Part shown: one piece after another, positions 22,923 through 31,706 of the stretch | Position numbering within the stretch: position 1 is the stretch's first letter | How the letters are laid out: the number at the start of each line of letters is the position of its first letter | Source of the DNA: a virus | Direction: 5' to 3' (one strand) | DNA: 64,000 bases | IMG/VR virus record: IMGVR_UViG_3300032238_001058 | Span: 1 to 64,000 of that record | Program-made: the position numbers and the translations under genes | The notes under the pieces: generated by a model | What the model saw: the letters and a program-made list of their open reading frames with translations, nothing else | Database searches by the model: none | What the model was told of the DNA's origin: nothing

Positions 22923-22963
22923 GCTGAACGTACTAAAATTAAGCAGTAGAGTTTTATTAACAA

Positions 22964-23242
22964 ATGTCTTACAGTATTCCGGGTTCTGCCTACAACCGTT
23001 CTGGTGCAACCAAGGCACAGCTTGTGGCTGCTGGCATGAGCGAAACTGAAGCCCAGCAACTGTTGGATCAGCAGCAGGAACGTGAGTATGGCGGTGGCAT
23101 GTCCAAGGCTGAACTTCAAGATTTTGATACCCTGATCAATCGTCTTGAAGGTTCTAAAATGCGTCAGGCTGCACAAACCAACCGTGCACGTCAACGTGAT
23201 ACCATGGCTGCAGGTCTCGCTGGTATGATGGGTAACTTCTGA
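22964..23242 (+). CDS. Small helical hypothetical protein
   Basis: 92 aa, MSYSIPGSAYNRSGATKAQL, Gln/Met-rich helices, ends LAGMMGNF. TAAAAT at 22934. Unknown. Confidence 0.6.
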   Translation: MSYSIPGSAYNRSGATKAQLVAAGMSETEAQQLLDQQQEREYGGGMSKAELQDFDTLINRLEGSKMRQAAQTNRARQRDTMAAGLAGMMGNF

Positions 23243-23263
23243 TCTGCTTAATGTTTCCCGGTA

Positions 23264-23437
23264 ATGTCTGAAACAGATTCCGACACTAACGAAAGTTTTG
23301 ATCTTGCACGTTACCGGCAAGCTGCTGATGTAGCATATCGCTATGCAAAAGATAAAGTAGAAAAAGAAGACTCACCTGCCGCATCAAAAAAAGAAGATGC
23401 CTTTGGTAAAGAAGGCAAACAAGGTATGACATCATGA
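23264..23437 (+). CDS. 57-aa hypothetical protein
   Basis: Reads MSETDSDTNESFDLARYR and ends with a charged Lys/Glu tail and GMTS. The stop overlaps the next start as ATGA, which supports it despite its size. Confidence 0.6.
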   Translation: MSETDSDTNESFDLARYRQAADVAYRYAKDKVEKEDSPAASKKEDAFGKEGKQGMTS

Positions 23438-23724
23438 CCGACTCCGCCTCCGCATTTGATTGGGAGAATCCAAAGAACCCAGATCCGTATGATTTGTTGT
23501 TTGACGAGGACCAGGCCCGTAAAGCCGCGTCTGCAGTCAAGATCTTTCAGGATGTTTCCGTTGGATCTTCTAAAGAAAAAATGAAAGAGGCAGGTGAGCA
23601 AGAACGTGCATCCATCGGAAAAACAAGTGAAGAGCAAAGAACTTCTGCAGAGCAAGCCCAGCGTTTCGCTCAAAGCGACGAAGACCGAGATTACGCCCAA
23701 GCCCAAAGAGCATATCGATATTGA
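23434..23724 (+). CDS. Acidic hypothetical protein
   Basis: 96 aa; DWENPKNPDPYDLLFDEDQA then a long charged helix ending QAQRAYRY. Its last 131 nt are also the start of the next gene in another frame. Confidence 0.6.
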   Translation: MTDSASAFDWENPKNPDPYDLLFDEDQARKAASAVKIFQDVSVGSSKEKMKEAGEQERASIGKTSEEQRTSAEQAQRFAQSDEDRDYAQAQRAYRY

Positions 23725-24211
23725 TATCTTTGAGCAATGGGTTGATAATTTAGATTCACCAACTGAACAAGCTTTCAGAGCGTTCTGTGCAGAAAACTAC
23801 TCCGTTGTTGAGTGTTATTTATATGCACGATTTTTACGGTATAACGGCACCATAATTGGCTGTGACCTTTGGGTCCAACAGAACTATCCTAAGCCTGATC
23901 ACAGGAAAGTTCTGTTGCGTGAAATTGATGAGATGCAAGAAGATATTAGAAAACTACGGAATGATATTGATGACGGCATTGTTAAACGTGATGCTGGTGT
24001 CGCAAGGATTGCAGGAATGCAAAAAGAACTACGTGGCACCATTGTACAAATGAGTCTGTTTACTGCCAACAGGGACCGTAAGGGTTTGTTGATGGCAGGT
24101 GCAGATCGTGCCATACGTGAACTGCTTACTATTTTTAAAGATGATCCCATTGAGATTCCTCTTGAAGAAGCTTCAATGAGTGTGTGGTCCCATATGCAGA
24201 TGGAAGAGTAA
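23594..24211 (+). CDS. Candidate terminase small subunit
   Basis: 205 aa from a GTG preceded by GAGG; the folded part begins near residue 38 (DIDIFEQWVDNLD). Residues ~100-140 are a heptad-like coiled coil (LLREIDEMQEDIRKLRNDID). Position two genes before TerL and the helical/coiled-coil layout fit TerS, but no motif proves it. The first 40 residues overlap the upstream gene out of frame and look disordered. Confidence 0.5.
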   Translation: MSKNVHPSEKQVKSKELLQSKPSVSLKATKTEITPKPKEHIDIDIFEQWVDNLDSPTEQAFRAFCAENYSVVECYLYARFLRYNGTIIGCDLWVQQNYPKPDHRKVLLREIDEMQEDIRKLRNDIDDGIVKRDAGVARIAGMQKELRGTIVQMSLFTANRDRKGLLMAGADRAIRELLTIFKDDPIEIPLEEASMSVWSHMQMEE

Positions 24212-24229
24212 CCATCTTAGAATAACGCA

Positions 24230-24502
24230 ATGCAGAAACCACCACCGCAACCACCGCAATACGGTGAAAATATAGCTGGTCGATTATTTGATGTTGCTCG
24301 TCAACTTCAAAAAAATCGCGAATCTTATGCTGGTGTACGGCGACCAACACCCCTGGCACAAAAAGTTTCTCAAGGCCAAGAGGTGATGAATGCATTAACC
24401 GAAAAAAAACAAAATGAACAAAGAAAAGGGACCGCTCCAGCTCTTGGGGCACCTGAAGAAAAAGGAAGCGAAGAACAAAGACGGGACCGAAATGTCCGAT
24501 AA
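24230..24502 (+). CDS. Small hypothetical protein
   Basis: 90 aa, proline-rich start (MQKPPPQPPQYGENIAG), helical middle, disordered end. TAGAAT at 24218. Its last 89 nt overlap the next small ORF. Confidence 0.6.
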   Translation: MQKPPPQPPQYGENIAGRLFDVARQLQKNRESYAGVRRPTPLAQKVSQGQEVMNALTEKKQNEQRKGTAPALGAPEEKGSEEQRRDRNVR

Positions 24503-24578
24503 GGAAAAACGAAAAGCAGCCTTAGATAAATCTCGTAAATACAAAGCACAGAATAAAAACAACAACGTTAAAGAATGA
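24414..24578 (+). CDS. 54-aa Lys-rich protein
   Basis: ATG 24414 gives MNKEKGPLQLLGHLKKKEA and a long basic tail; an internal ATG (24492) gives a 28-aa version. Overlaps 24230-24502 in the +1 frame; composition resembles the basic protein at 17572. Either start is possible. Confidence 0.4.
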   Translation: MNKEKGPLQLLGHLKKKEAKNKDGTEMSDKEKRKAALDKSRKYKAQNKNNNVKE

Positions 24579-24613
24579 AGTAGTATTCAGTAATACACTG
24601 AGTAATACTGATC

Positions 24614-26140
24614 GTGCCTGCATACCAGCATCTTGCATATCGACGTAACGCACAAGCTGCTGCCCGCAAGCAACAAATTCGTGTCCCACGGAATCTTGAA
24701 ACTCTTCAGAGAGCAAGGGATGATTTTGGTTTTTTCTGTGATTACGTAGCTGATAAACCACCGGCAGAACATCACAAAGAATGGCATCGTCACTTTGTTA
24801 CCAACGAAGACAGTAGCTGCCTTCTTAAGATTGCTGGTCCCAACGTAGATCTACTTGCCCCCCGTGGCTCGGCTAAATCCACAGTATTGGGTTTGTTTAC
24901 TGCATGGGCAATTGGTGTGCATACCATGGCCAAGATGCCACTACAGATTCTTTACTTGTCATACACGGTTGACATTGCGCGTTCAAAATCTGCAACCATT
25001 AAACGCATCATTGAAAGCAAGCGATACCAAGAAGTTTTTCCAAAAGTCCGTCTTCTTAAGAACGTAACCAGTAACGAGTATTGGTCAATCGATCACAAGT
25101 TTGCTTCTATTGACACTACAGGTGAAGAACAATTTACGCTTTGTGCCGCAGGCCTTAAAGGTTCAGTTACCTCCAAGCGTTCACACCTTGTAATCATCGA
25201 TGACGCTATCAAGTCTGCTGCTGACATTTCAAACCCTGACATCCGTAAACAGATGCAGGACAACTGGAATGCTGTGATTGCACCAACCATGTTTGAAGGT
25301 GCACGCGCCATCTGCCTTGGTACCCGCTTCAGACATGATGACATTCATTCCACTACATTTAATCCACAAAACAATTGGATGCAGATTGTGTTGTCGGCAA
25401 TTTTAACTGATCCAAAAACAGGGGATGAACTGTCGTATTGGCCTGATATGTGGTCATTGGACTACCTAAAAGAAAAGAAACGACAAGCACCAATTGCTTT
25501 TTCTTTCCAATACATGAACCAGGTAGTTCGACAAAACGAACTTTCCTTGGCACCAGAACTGATTGTTAAAGCGGAGATTGCAACGGAGTTTGATTGTCTT
25601 GCTGTAGGGGTTGATCTATCTGCTGGCACCAAAGAGAAAAATGATTACACAGTGATGGTATTGGGTGGACGGATTGGCGATTGTATTCACATCATTGATT
25701 ACAGGCGCATCCGCGTGATGGGTAACCTAGAAAAACTAGATGCACTTAAAGAACTTCTTAGTGATTGGTCAGTTCTTGGCTGCGACCAAAACGGTGTTTA
25801 TTTCCCTACTTATTCAACATGTGATATTTACTCAGAAGCTGTGCAGTACCAAGCATCACTGGAGGCCGATTTTAAACGGGTCTGTTTGAATGGTGAAAAT
25901 CTTTACAACCTTAATTGGCATGCCGTTAAAGGTTTCCGTGCAGATAAATTGGCGCGTTTTCGTGGTTGCATGGGTTTATTTGAAGACCGCAAAATTATCT
26001 TTAATCGATTCAGAAACTTCACTGCAATGTTTGAAGAGATGACTAACTTTGGTGTTAGTAGTCACGACGACTGTGTGGATGCATTGGTCTGGTTGATTAA
26101 CGGTTTAATGCGCAAAGGCAAACTTCAACTCGATTACTGA
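24614..26140 (+). CDS. terL: Terminase large subunit
   Basis: 508 aa ATPase-nuclease that packages DNA through the portal. Walker A APRGSAKST at residues 82-90, Walker B LVIIDDA at 192-198. The RNase H-like nuclease has GVDLSAG near 333 and the acidic SHDDCVDAL near 485. Length is usual for TerL. The start is GTG 24614 (VPAYQHLAY). Comes right after the small packaging-region genes and before the portal module. Confidence 0.95.
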   Translation: MPAYQHLAYRRNAQAAARKQQIRVPRNLETLQRARDDFGFFCDYVADKPPAEHHKEWHRHFVTNEDSSCLLKIAGPNVDLLAPRGSAKSTVLGLFTAWAIGVHTMAKMPLQILYLSYTVDIARSKSATIKRIIESKRYQEVFPKVRLLKNVTSNEYWSIDHKFASIDTTGEEQFTLCAAGLKGSVTSKRSHLVIIDDAIKSAADISNPDIRKQMQDNWNAVIAPTMFEGARAICLGTRFRHDDIHSTTFNPQNNWMQIVLSAILTDPKTGDELSYWPDMWSLDYLKEKKRQAPIAFSFQYMNQVVRQNELSLAPELIVKAEIATEFDCLAVGVDLSAGTKEKNDYTVMVLGGRIGDCIHIIDYRRIRVMGNLEKLDALKELLSDWSVLGCDQNGVYFPTYSTCDIYSEAVQYQASLEADFKRVCLNGENLYNLNWHAVKGFRADKLARFRGCMGLFEDRKIIFNRFRNFTAMFEEMTNFGVSSHDDCVDALVWLINGLMRKGKLQLDY

Positions 26141-26177
26141 TCTTAAAATAAATAAAGAAAAATCAAGCTTTATACCA

Positions 26178-26471
26178 GTGGGTCCAGAATATTTAGCCCT
26201 CGGCTTAACAGCTATTGTTTCCGCGTTGACCGGGGGCGGCTGGGCGGCCAATCGAATACTAGACCGACAACATGAGCGTTTAAAAAACGCTCAAGAATAT
26301 ATCAGCTCACAAAAAAGAAGGATTGACCTCCTGGAAGATCAGATCAATCGCATGCCTTTGGAGTATGTGTTGAAGGTGGACTTCTTAAGAGAAATTAAAG
26401 AAATGCATGATAATTTTAAGCAGATCAACGACAAGCTTGATAAGCTGGTGGAAAAGCTTTTGTCAAAATGA
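26178..26471 (+). CDS. Single-TM coiled-coil protein (holin/spanin-like candidate)
   Basis: 97 aa from GTG. N-terminal hydrophobic helix (ALGLTAIVSALTGGGWAA), then a coiled coil running to the C-terminus (IDLLEDQINRM, INDKLDKLVEKLL). This layout is common in cyanophage small membrane proteins. A lysis role is a guess. TAAAAT at 26144; ATGA overlap with the next gene. Confidence 0.65.
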   Translation: MGPEYLALGLTAIVSALTGGGWAANRILDRQHERLKNAQEYISSQKRRIDLLEDQINRMPLEYVLKVDFLREIKEMHDNFKQINDKLDKLVEKLLSK

Positions 26472-26650
26472 GTTACATTCTTGAAGTTCAGGAAGACGAA
26501 AATGGTGATCCATACATTGTGCTCCCTGACGAAATAATTGAAGAGCTAGGCTGGCAGGATGGCGATGTTCTTAACTGGGATGTACGTGGCACTGGTATTT
26601 GCTTGACTAAAGTTAATGACTCTGCTGGCTACGAAGTAATAGAAGAGTAA
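26468..26650 (+). CDS. AbrB/SpoVT-like small DNA-binding protein
   Basis: 60 aa; YIVLPDEIIEELGWQDGD followed by VLNWDVRG matches the swapped-hairpin AbrB/MazE fold, which binds DNA as a dimer. No toxin partner is adjacent, so a regulator rather than an antitoxin is likely. Acidic tail. Confidence 0.7.
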   Translation: MSYILEVQEDENGDPYIVLPDEIIEELGWQDGDVLNWDVRGTGICLTKVNDSAGYEVIEE

Positions 26651-26674
26651 AATAGAAACAACAGCGAAAGGCAA

Positions 26675-27055
26675 ATGCGATTTTACGGTGGTGGTCCAGT
26701 AGGCGTGGGAAACGCAGGTGTTTTTAACAATGCAACAATGGCAGGTAATCCCTTTGGGGAACAATTTGTAATTCCTAATAAACGTCCTGTGGGTCAACCC
26801 ATTCTTCCGGGAGAACAACGTGAGGCTGTAGAAGGAGTTTATGGTACACCCGGACCAAAACCCATGCAAGGTACACCTCCCTTGGGACTACCAATGGCAT
26901 CTATTGGAAACATGGGCGGAATGATTGCGCAAGCTCAACCTCCTGCTCAAGAAGATCTAAGTAAGTTTCAACAGTTATTAGATCAAATGACTGAAACAAC
27001 AGGAACTCAGATGAGAGGCCAACAGATGTGGCCGTATCCCCCCAGTTCTTACTAA
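26675..27055 (+). CDS. Gly/Pro-rich hypothetical protein
   Basis: 126 aa; low-complexity N-terminus (GGGPVGVGNAGVFNN), PGPKPMQGTPPLGLP in the middle, short helix near the end. Just before the portal; perhaps a minor virion protein. TAAAAT at 26648. Confidence 0.6.
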   Translation: MRFYGGGPVGVGNAGVFNNATMAGNPFGEQFVIPNKRPVGQPILPGEQREAVEGVYGTPGPKPMQGTPPLGLPMASIGNMGGMIAQAQPPAQEDLSKFQQLLDQMTETTGTQMRGQQMWPYPPSSY

Positions 27056-27086
27056 GCTGTTACTATTAAAAGGAAAGGCATAGTTA

Positions 27087-29372
27087 ATGGCTGACGCTAA
27101 AGCACGACTTCAAGAAATTATCGATGCCTATCTCAATAAAGATAGTAGCGTTGTAGTTGATACAAGTATCGTTGCAGCCCACGTTGCTCAGATGAAGCTT
27201 TTTGGCATCCGCCAAGGAGTTGAATTTTTTCCAACACAAGATAACTTTGGAGCACAACGCAAAGATTTTCTCGACCGTGTGCTTAAATACAATAAATTAG
27301 ATACGCGCCTTGATTCGATCTGGGAGTATTTCCTGTGTGATGGCAAAGGCCTTTTTTACATTCGACCCACTAAACAAAACTATCGGCTTTATTATTTTCG
27401 TGAACATGAATACCGTGCTTATTACAATGTTGATGGCGAGCTGGACGAAGTTGTAATTATCTACAGCTACAAGGTTCGCAAAGGAAATGGATTTGGGGAT
27501 CAACTGAATACAACAAATCTTACAGGAACGCAAAGTACTTATAACCCTGGGGCTAAGCGTTATATCCGTTTATCTATTAAAGCTAAACAGATTGAAGAAA
27601 CTCACTCCGATTCGGAGATGACTTTCGACATGCCCACCTACGCTTTAACTGGGAGCACCAAACAGCTTAAGAACAGTCTTGGTTTTATTCCTTGCGTAGA
27701 GATTATCAATAATACTCAAGGATTCTCTAACGAAGGTTCAGGAGAATTCGACTCAGTAGCAAATCATATTTGTACACATGATGAATTGATGCGCACTATG
27801 CGCAAAAATATTACGTTCTTTGGTAACCCAACACTTCTTTCTTCTCGTCCCAAGACGGACTTGATGGAAGCAGGTGGGGATTCTGTAGTTCAGCGCCCGT
27901 CTATTGCCGCTAATTCGGGCTTCACAAGTCCTGCTGCATTAAGTCGATCTACTTTTAAAGCTGATCCGGTTAGCCGTGGTGTAGATGGACAGATCCGAGT
28001 TCCACGCGTAATTGCAAACCTAGAGCCCAACGACCGAGTTGGATACATTGTTCCAGATGCCATCACTGGTGACCAAAACTCATTTGCTCGTCAATATCGT
28101 GAAGAGATCCGCACTGCTTTGGGTGGTGTCGATGAACTGTCCATTTCCGCAGGCGTTACCGCAACAGAATACAAATCATTATTTGGTCGTGTTGCAGCGA
28201 CATCTAAGAAAAAAGCAAATGCTATTTATACTCATGGCATCTCTCGTTGTCTTGAGTTAATTATTTACCAAGAAGAACAATTGTTCAAGACAACTCTTGG
28301 TATCGCAGCAGGCCTTGAGAAACCCGTGGATCTGGCAGATGGAGCAACTCCGGAAGAAGAATCTGCTTATCAAGAAGCGATGAAAAAATACAACGAGATG
28401 TTGAAAAAACTTATGATGGCTTGTGTGGAAACACAACAGATCCCACCCAAAGTTATTGGTCTTATTCCTGACGGTGATGTAACAGTGTTATGGCGCTGGT
28501 TGGGTCCTGTTTATGAAGACTCTACGCAGGACATCCTTAACAACTCCATCGTGGTACGCAACCTACAAGAATTAGGTGTTGATAGCATTGAAGCACTGAA
28601 ATACCTCTTCCCGTCTAAGACGGATGAGGAAAGGGCCGAGATGTTATCTGGGTTCCCTTTCAGGATGGTGAACGAATTGCAGGGTGCTTATTCTCAATTC
28701 GCTCGCTTAGTGGGGGGCATGATGCAGACCCCTCACCCACAGGCGCCGGATTTACCGATGGCTGCGGATCCAAGATTGGATTTAACTCCGTATCTGTATC
28801 GAACTTTAGAAGCTTTACAAAAGGAGATGAGTTATGCAGGACGCTACCGTCCAATCGATCCCACAGACGAGCCAATCACCAGTGGCGGTGGCTCCGAGCA
28901 GCTACGTGGTTCCGGCCCAAGCTCCGGCACCTCAAGCTCCGGTGGGGATGCCGGTTCAGTATCAGGTGGGTACCAGCTACCCCCAAGCAGTACCACAGGC
29001 GGCCCCCAATTACCAATCAGCCCCTACGCAGTACGCCCCCCAATCCCAACCGGCAGCTCCGACCAACCCCTGGGAGTCGGCGTTCAACAAAGTAGTGGGA
29101 CTGTTGAGCAGTCCAGTTCAATCCCCGTTCCAGGGTCAGTCATCTCCGACGACGCAATACGCCCCGGCGAATTACGGTCAGCAGTACAGCAACCCAGCTA
29201 CGCAACAATCGGCTCCGCAGACCTGGTCACCCAACCAGGACTACTCGCCCAGCTCTTCCCAAACCTCCTCGGGTCCGTCCTTGGCGGAAGTAGCGGATTA
29301 CCTGGGGTGGAGCAACGAAACGCGCCAAGTAATCGACGCGTACGGTCTAGAAGCACCCGCAATCCTAAATAA
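27087..29372 (+). CDS. Portal protein
   Basis: 761 aa. The first ~590 residues have portal features: N-terminal helix, LDSIWEYFLCDGKGLFYIRP, a long central helix region (EEESAYQEAMKKYNEML) and a crown-like helical end (YLYRTLEALQKEMSYAG). Position between TerL and scaffold fits. After about residue 583 the frame continues for ~180 Ser/Gly/Pro-rich residues that overlap the scaffold gene out of frame; whether this tail is made is unclear. Confidence 0.85.
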   Translation: MADAKARLQEIIDAYLNKDSSVVVDTSIVAAHVAQMKLFGIRQGVEFFPTQDNFGAQRKDFLDRVLKYNKLDTRLDSIWEYFLCDGKGLFYIRPTKQNYRLYYFREHEYRAYYNVDGELDEVVIIYSYKVRKGNGFGDQLNTTNLTGTQSTYNPGAKRYIRLSIKAKQIEETHSDSEMTFDMPTYALTGSTKQLKNSLGFIPCVEIINNTQGFSNEGSGEFDSVANHICTHDELMRTMRKNITFFGNPTLLSSRPKTDLMEAGGDSVVQRPSIAANSGFTSPAALSRSTFKADPVSRGVDGQIRVPRVIANLEPNDRVGYIVPDAITGDQNSFARQYREEIRTALGGVDELSISAGVTATEYKSLFGRVAATSKKKANAIYTHGISRCLELIIYQEEQLFKTTLGIAAGLEKPVDLADGATPEEESAYQEAMKKYNEMLKKLMMACVETQQIPPKVIGLIPDGDVTVLWRWLGPVYEDSTQDILNNSIVVRNLQELGVDSIEALKYLFPSKTDEERAEMLSGFPFRMVNELQGAYSQFARLVGGMMQTPHPQAPDLPMAADPRLDLTPYLYRTLEALQKEMSYAGRYRPIDPTDEPITSGGGSEQLRGSGPSSGTSSSGGDAGSVSGGYQLPPSSTTGGPQLPISPYAVRPPIPTGSSDQPLGVGVQQSSGTVEQSSSIPVPGSVISDDAIRPGELRSAVQQPSYATIGSADLVTQPGLLAQLFPNLLGSVLGGSSGLPGVEQRNAPSNRRVRSRSTRNPK

Positions 29373-29796
29373 TTATGGTCTTCAGCTTGAAGCCATGCTG
29401 GACAGTGCTGTTGCCTGGGGCGGCAAAGCAACTGAAACTCTGAACCGTTATGCCAACTTCTCTGTTGCTGAGCATCAAGAGAATCTGGCTTACAACGAAA
29501 TCCTGACAAATCCCGACGTACTTAGCGATTACACGCTGAAGTTCTTTGGTCCTGAAGGTCCGTACCCTGTGTACGAAGATGAGTCCCAGCTTGAAACCCG
29601 TGGTTATCCGACTGCTGCTGTTCAAGATTACATGAGCAACTTCCCCGCACCTCCTGCTGCTTCTGCTCCCCAACAGCCTGAAAACTTCTGGGGCAGTTTC
29701 AAGCAACAAATGGATGTAAACCCTGAGAATGCTTGGCGTCTTCTGAACCAAGCCCAACCTCAAGTCGTTGCCAACAAACTGTTTGTAATGGAGTAG
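28834..29796 (+). CDS. Scaffolding/capsid assembly protein
   Basis: 320 aa. AGGAG lies 8 nt before ATG 28834. The first ~140 residues are Pro/Gln/Ala-rich; from SLAEVADYLGWSNETRQV the chain is helical and acidic, ending LLNQAQPQVVANKLFVME. That is a typical scaffold layout, directly between portal and capsid. Its first 539 nt overlap the portal frame. Confidence 0.75.
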   Translation: MQDATVQSIPQTSQSPVAVAPSSYVVPAQAPAPQAPVGMPVQYQVGTSYPQAVPQAAPNYQSAPTQYAPQSQPAAPTNPWESAFNKVVGLLSSPVQSPFQGQSSPTTQYAPANYGQQYSNPATQQSAPQTWSPNQDYSPSSSQTSSGPSLAEVADYLGWSNETRQVIDAYGLEAPAILNNYGLQLEAMLDSAVAWGGKATETLNRYANFSVAEHQENLAYNEILTNPDVLSDYTLKFFGPEGPYPVYEDESQLETRGYPTAAVQDYMSNFPAPPAASAPQQPENFWGSFKQQMDVNPENAWRLLNQAQPQVVANKLFVME

Positions 29797-29800
29797 GCAA

Positions 29801-30412
29801 ATGCAAGCACTAGGGAAAAAACACCCTTTACTTGCATATGGAGTTCCCGCCGGTATTGGCATTGCCGCCGGCGGCCTTCTTGCTGGGCAAGGTGAAGATC
29901 CAGGAAGTATTGCTTTAGGTGGCGCCGCTGCTGCTTTAGGCGCTCGTGGTGCTTTGGGGACAGGACGCGTACTTGCTGGTAAATACAATCCAGAATTAAT
30001 TGCCGCTGCACAAAAACAAGTAACAGGTCTTGGTAATCGTCTTAGCGATGCCATGAGAAACTTGCCTGAAACCAGTAATGTAAGGCGGGCTGTTGGTAAT
30101 GTTGCTGCCGACGTTGTTGCCGGAGCAGATGCGCGTTTGTTTGGTAACCCAAATTCTGGCCGCAACGCTTTAATTCCTTTTCCCACAAAAAATGTGCAAG
30201 GAAATATTGCTAAAGGGCTTACTGCTTTAGCGGTGCCTACATCCGCACTTGCTGCTGGTTTAGGTGGTGTCGCACTCGGTGCCGTACCTGGTGCCATGGG
30301 AATTCCTGGTTTCCAAGAAAAATACATAGATCCCGAGCAATACGGCTCGAGTAATACAAGGGGTGCACTTGCAACCACTAATGGATCTATGACAACTGCG
30401 CAGTATATGTAA
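29801..30412 (+). CDS. Gly/Ala-rich membrane-type virion protein
   Basis: 203 aa with two glycine-zipper hydrophobic stretches (VPAGIGIAAGGLLAG, GLGGVALGAVPGAMG). Starts 4 nt after the scaffold stop. Unknown; in this place a minor head protein is plausible. Confidence 0.65.
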   Translation: MQALGKKHPLLAYGVPAGIGIAAGGLLAGQGEDPGSIALGGAAAALGARGALGTGRVLAGKYNPELIAAAQKQVTGLGNRLSDAMRNLPETSNVRRAVGNVAADVVAGADARLFGNPNSGRNALIPFPTKNVQGNIAKGLTALAVPTSALAAGLGGVALGAVPGAMGIPGFQEKYIDPEQYGSSNTRGALATTNGSMTTAQYM

Positions 30413-30446
30413 TTGAATAAATTACAGCCTGCTAAAATTTGTGTTA

Positions 30447-30469
30447 GATAAGACATATGTGTCTTTATC
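30447..30469 (+). promoter_or_regulatory. Hairpin upstream of the major capsid gene
   Basis: GATAAGACA pairs with TGTCTTTATC (9 bp, one bulge) around a 4-nt loop, just after TAAAAT at 30433; 41 nt before the capsid GTG. Probably in the 5' leader of the capsid mRNA. Confidence 0.5.
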
Positions 30470-30510
30470 TTTCACCCGATAAAAACACTGACACTGGAGG
30501 ATAAACCAAG

Positions 30511-31674
30511 GTGTTTATTGACAACGACTTTCCAAAGATTCTAGGGGCTGAGCTGTATCGTCCTCACCCTGCGTACATTACCGAAATGGCAGTAGAGCCT
30601 GTGGTTGTCCACGACTTTACTCGTCAACCCGGCCAAACTGTTCAGTTAGACCGCTATAAGTTCTGGGGTACCCCTGGCACTAAGGACAGCCGTGAGCGTA
30701 TTGCCGACCAAACTATCGGTACCGCTAACAGCCGTAACATCACCAAGGAAAAGGTGTTGGTTGTGTTGAAAGAGTACACCGGCCCTGCAGACCCCGGCGA
30801 TCCCACCCAGCCTAGCACTTTCAAGATTGCGCGTGAGACCTTGATCACCGCTCAGCGACTGCTTTTGGACAGCGGGAACCTTAATATGTTCCACCAGTCC
30901 ATCGGTAGCCTGACGCTGCTTGATGACTACCGTCGTTGGCGCGACCGCGTCTTCATTGACGAACTTGCTAAAGCTGAAGCTAACGGTCAGGCTAGCACAA
31001 GCCAGGGTGGTTACTACTTCCCCGGCGGTAAAGCAAAGGATAGCTCTGGCCGCATCTCGTACACTTCCACTGAGTACACCGCTGATGTTCAGCAGTTCTC
31101 GGTGCGTACCGACCTGTTGAACATTGTTAAGGACCTGCGCAAGCGTAACGTCCCCACCTTTGCTGATGGTCTGTATCGCTGCATTTGCGATCCCACTTTC
31201 ATGATGCACCTGCGTCGTGACCCTGACTTCCGCGAAATTGCTCGTTACGCTGGTAATCCTGGCCAAGGTATGTACATGGGTAACCCCATGCTGCCTAACA
31301 ACGCTAGTTTCTACCAAGGTCCCCAAGCTGGTCAAGGTTACTTCCTGGCTGGCGAACCTGTCATGCCTACTGGCGTGCAGTTTGAAGGTGTCAAGTTCTT
31401 CGAGTCGACTAACTTCCCGACCAAGAACATCAACACTTCTTTCAATGGTGGTTCCACCTATGCTTCCCAAGAAGTTGCCCAAGGTTACTTCTTTGGTCCT
31501 CAATCGATCGGCGTGGGTATTGGCGGTCCCAATGCTCAAGTGCTGATCAACAACAACGACGATTTCAGCCGCTTTATCATATTAATTTGGCAACTTTACG
31601 CCGGTTTTGAAATTCTGAATAAGGATTTTGTTACGACCGCGTTTAGCTTTGTGTCCGATGATGGTGGCGTCTGA
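30511..31674 (+). CDS. Major capsid protein
   Basis: 387 aa from GTG with GGAGG upstream. No sequence motif names the fold, but position after scaffold, length, and a strong shift to C-ending, CTG- and GGT-type codons typical of very high expression make it the capsid protein. Long helices (FKIARETLITAQRLLLD) and a C-terminal hydrophobic end fit HK97-type subunits. Antisense frames are open here only because of this codon use. Confidence 0.85.
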   Translation: MFIDNDFPKILGAELYRPHPAYITEMAVEPVVVHDFTRQPGQTVQLDRYKFWGTPGTKDSRERIADQTIGTANSRNITKEKVLVVLKEYTGPADPGDPTQPSTFKIARETLITAQRLLLDSGNLNMFHQSIGSLTLLDDYRRWRDRVFIDELAKAEANGQASTSQGGYYFPGGKAKDSSGRISYTSTEYTADVQQFSVRTDLLNIVKDLRKRNVPTFADGLYRCICDPTFMMHLRRDPDFREIARYAGNPGQGMYMGNPMLPNNASFYQGPQAGQGYFLAGEPVMPTGVQFEGVKFFESTNFPTKNINTSFNGGSTYASQEVAQGYFFGPQSIGVGIGGPNAQVLINNNDDFSRFIILIWQLYAGFEILNKDFVTTAFSFVSDDGGV

Positions 31675-31706
31675 TAGTTAACCATACACTTACATAGGAA
31701 AAATAA

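Noticed and set aside
26468-26650. AbrB-like protein as half of a toxin-antitoxin pair
   Set aside because: Neighbours are a membrane coiled-coil protein and a Gly/Pro-rich protein, not a toxin family.
29365-30456. 363-codon minus-strand frame opposite the scaffold and 29801 genes
   Set aside because: No ribosome site, wrong strand for the block, Pro/Ala/Arg-rich shadow composition; sense genes are well supported.
30646-31539. 297-codon frame antisense to the major capsid gene
   Set aside because: Explained by capsid codon use, which avoids TTA, CTA and TCA and so leaves the antisense frame open.
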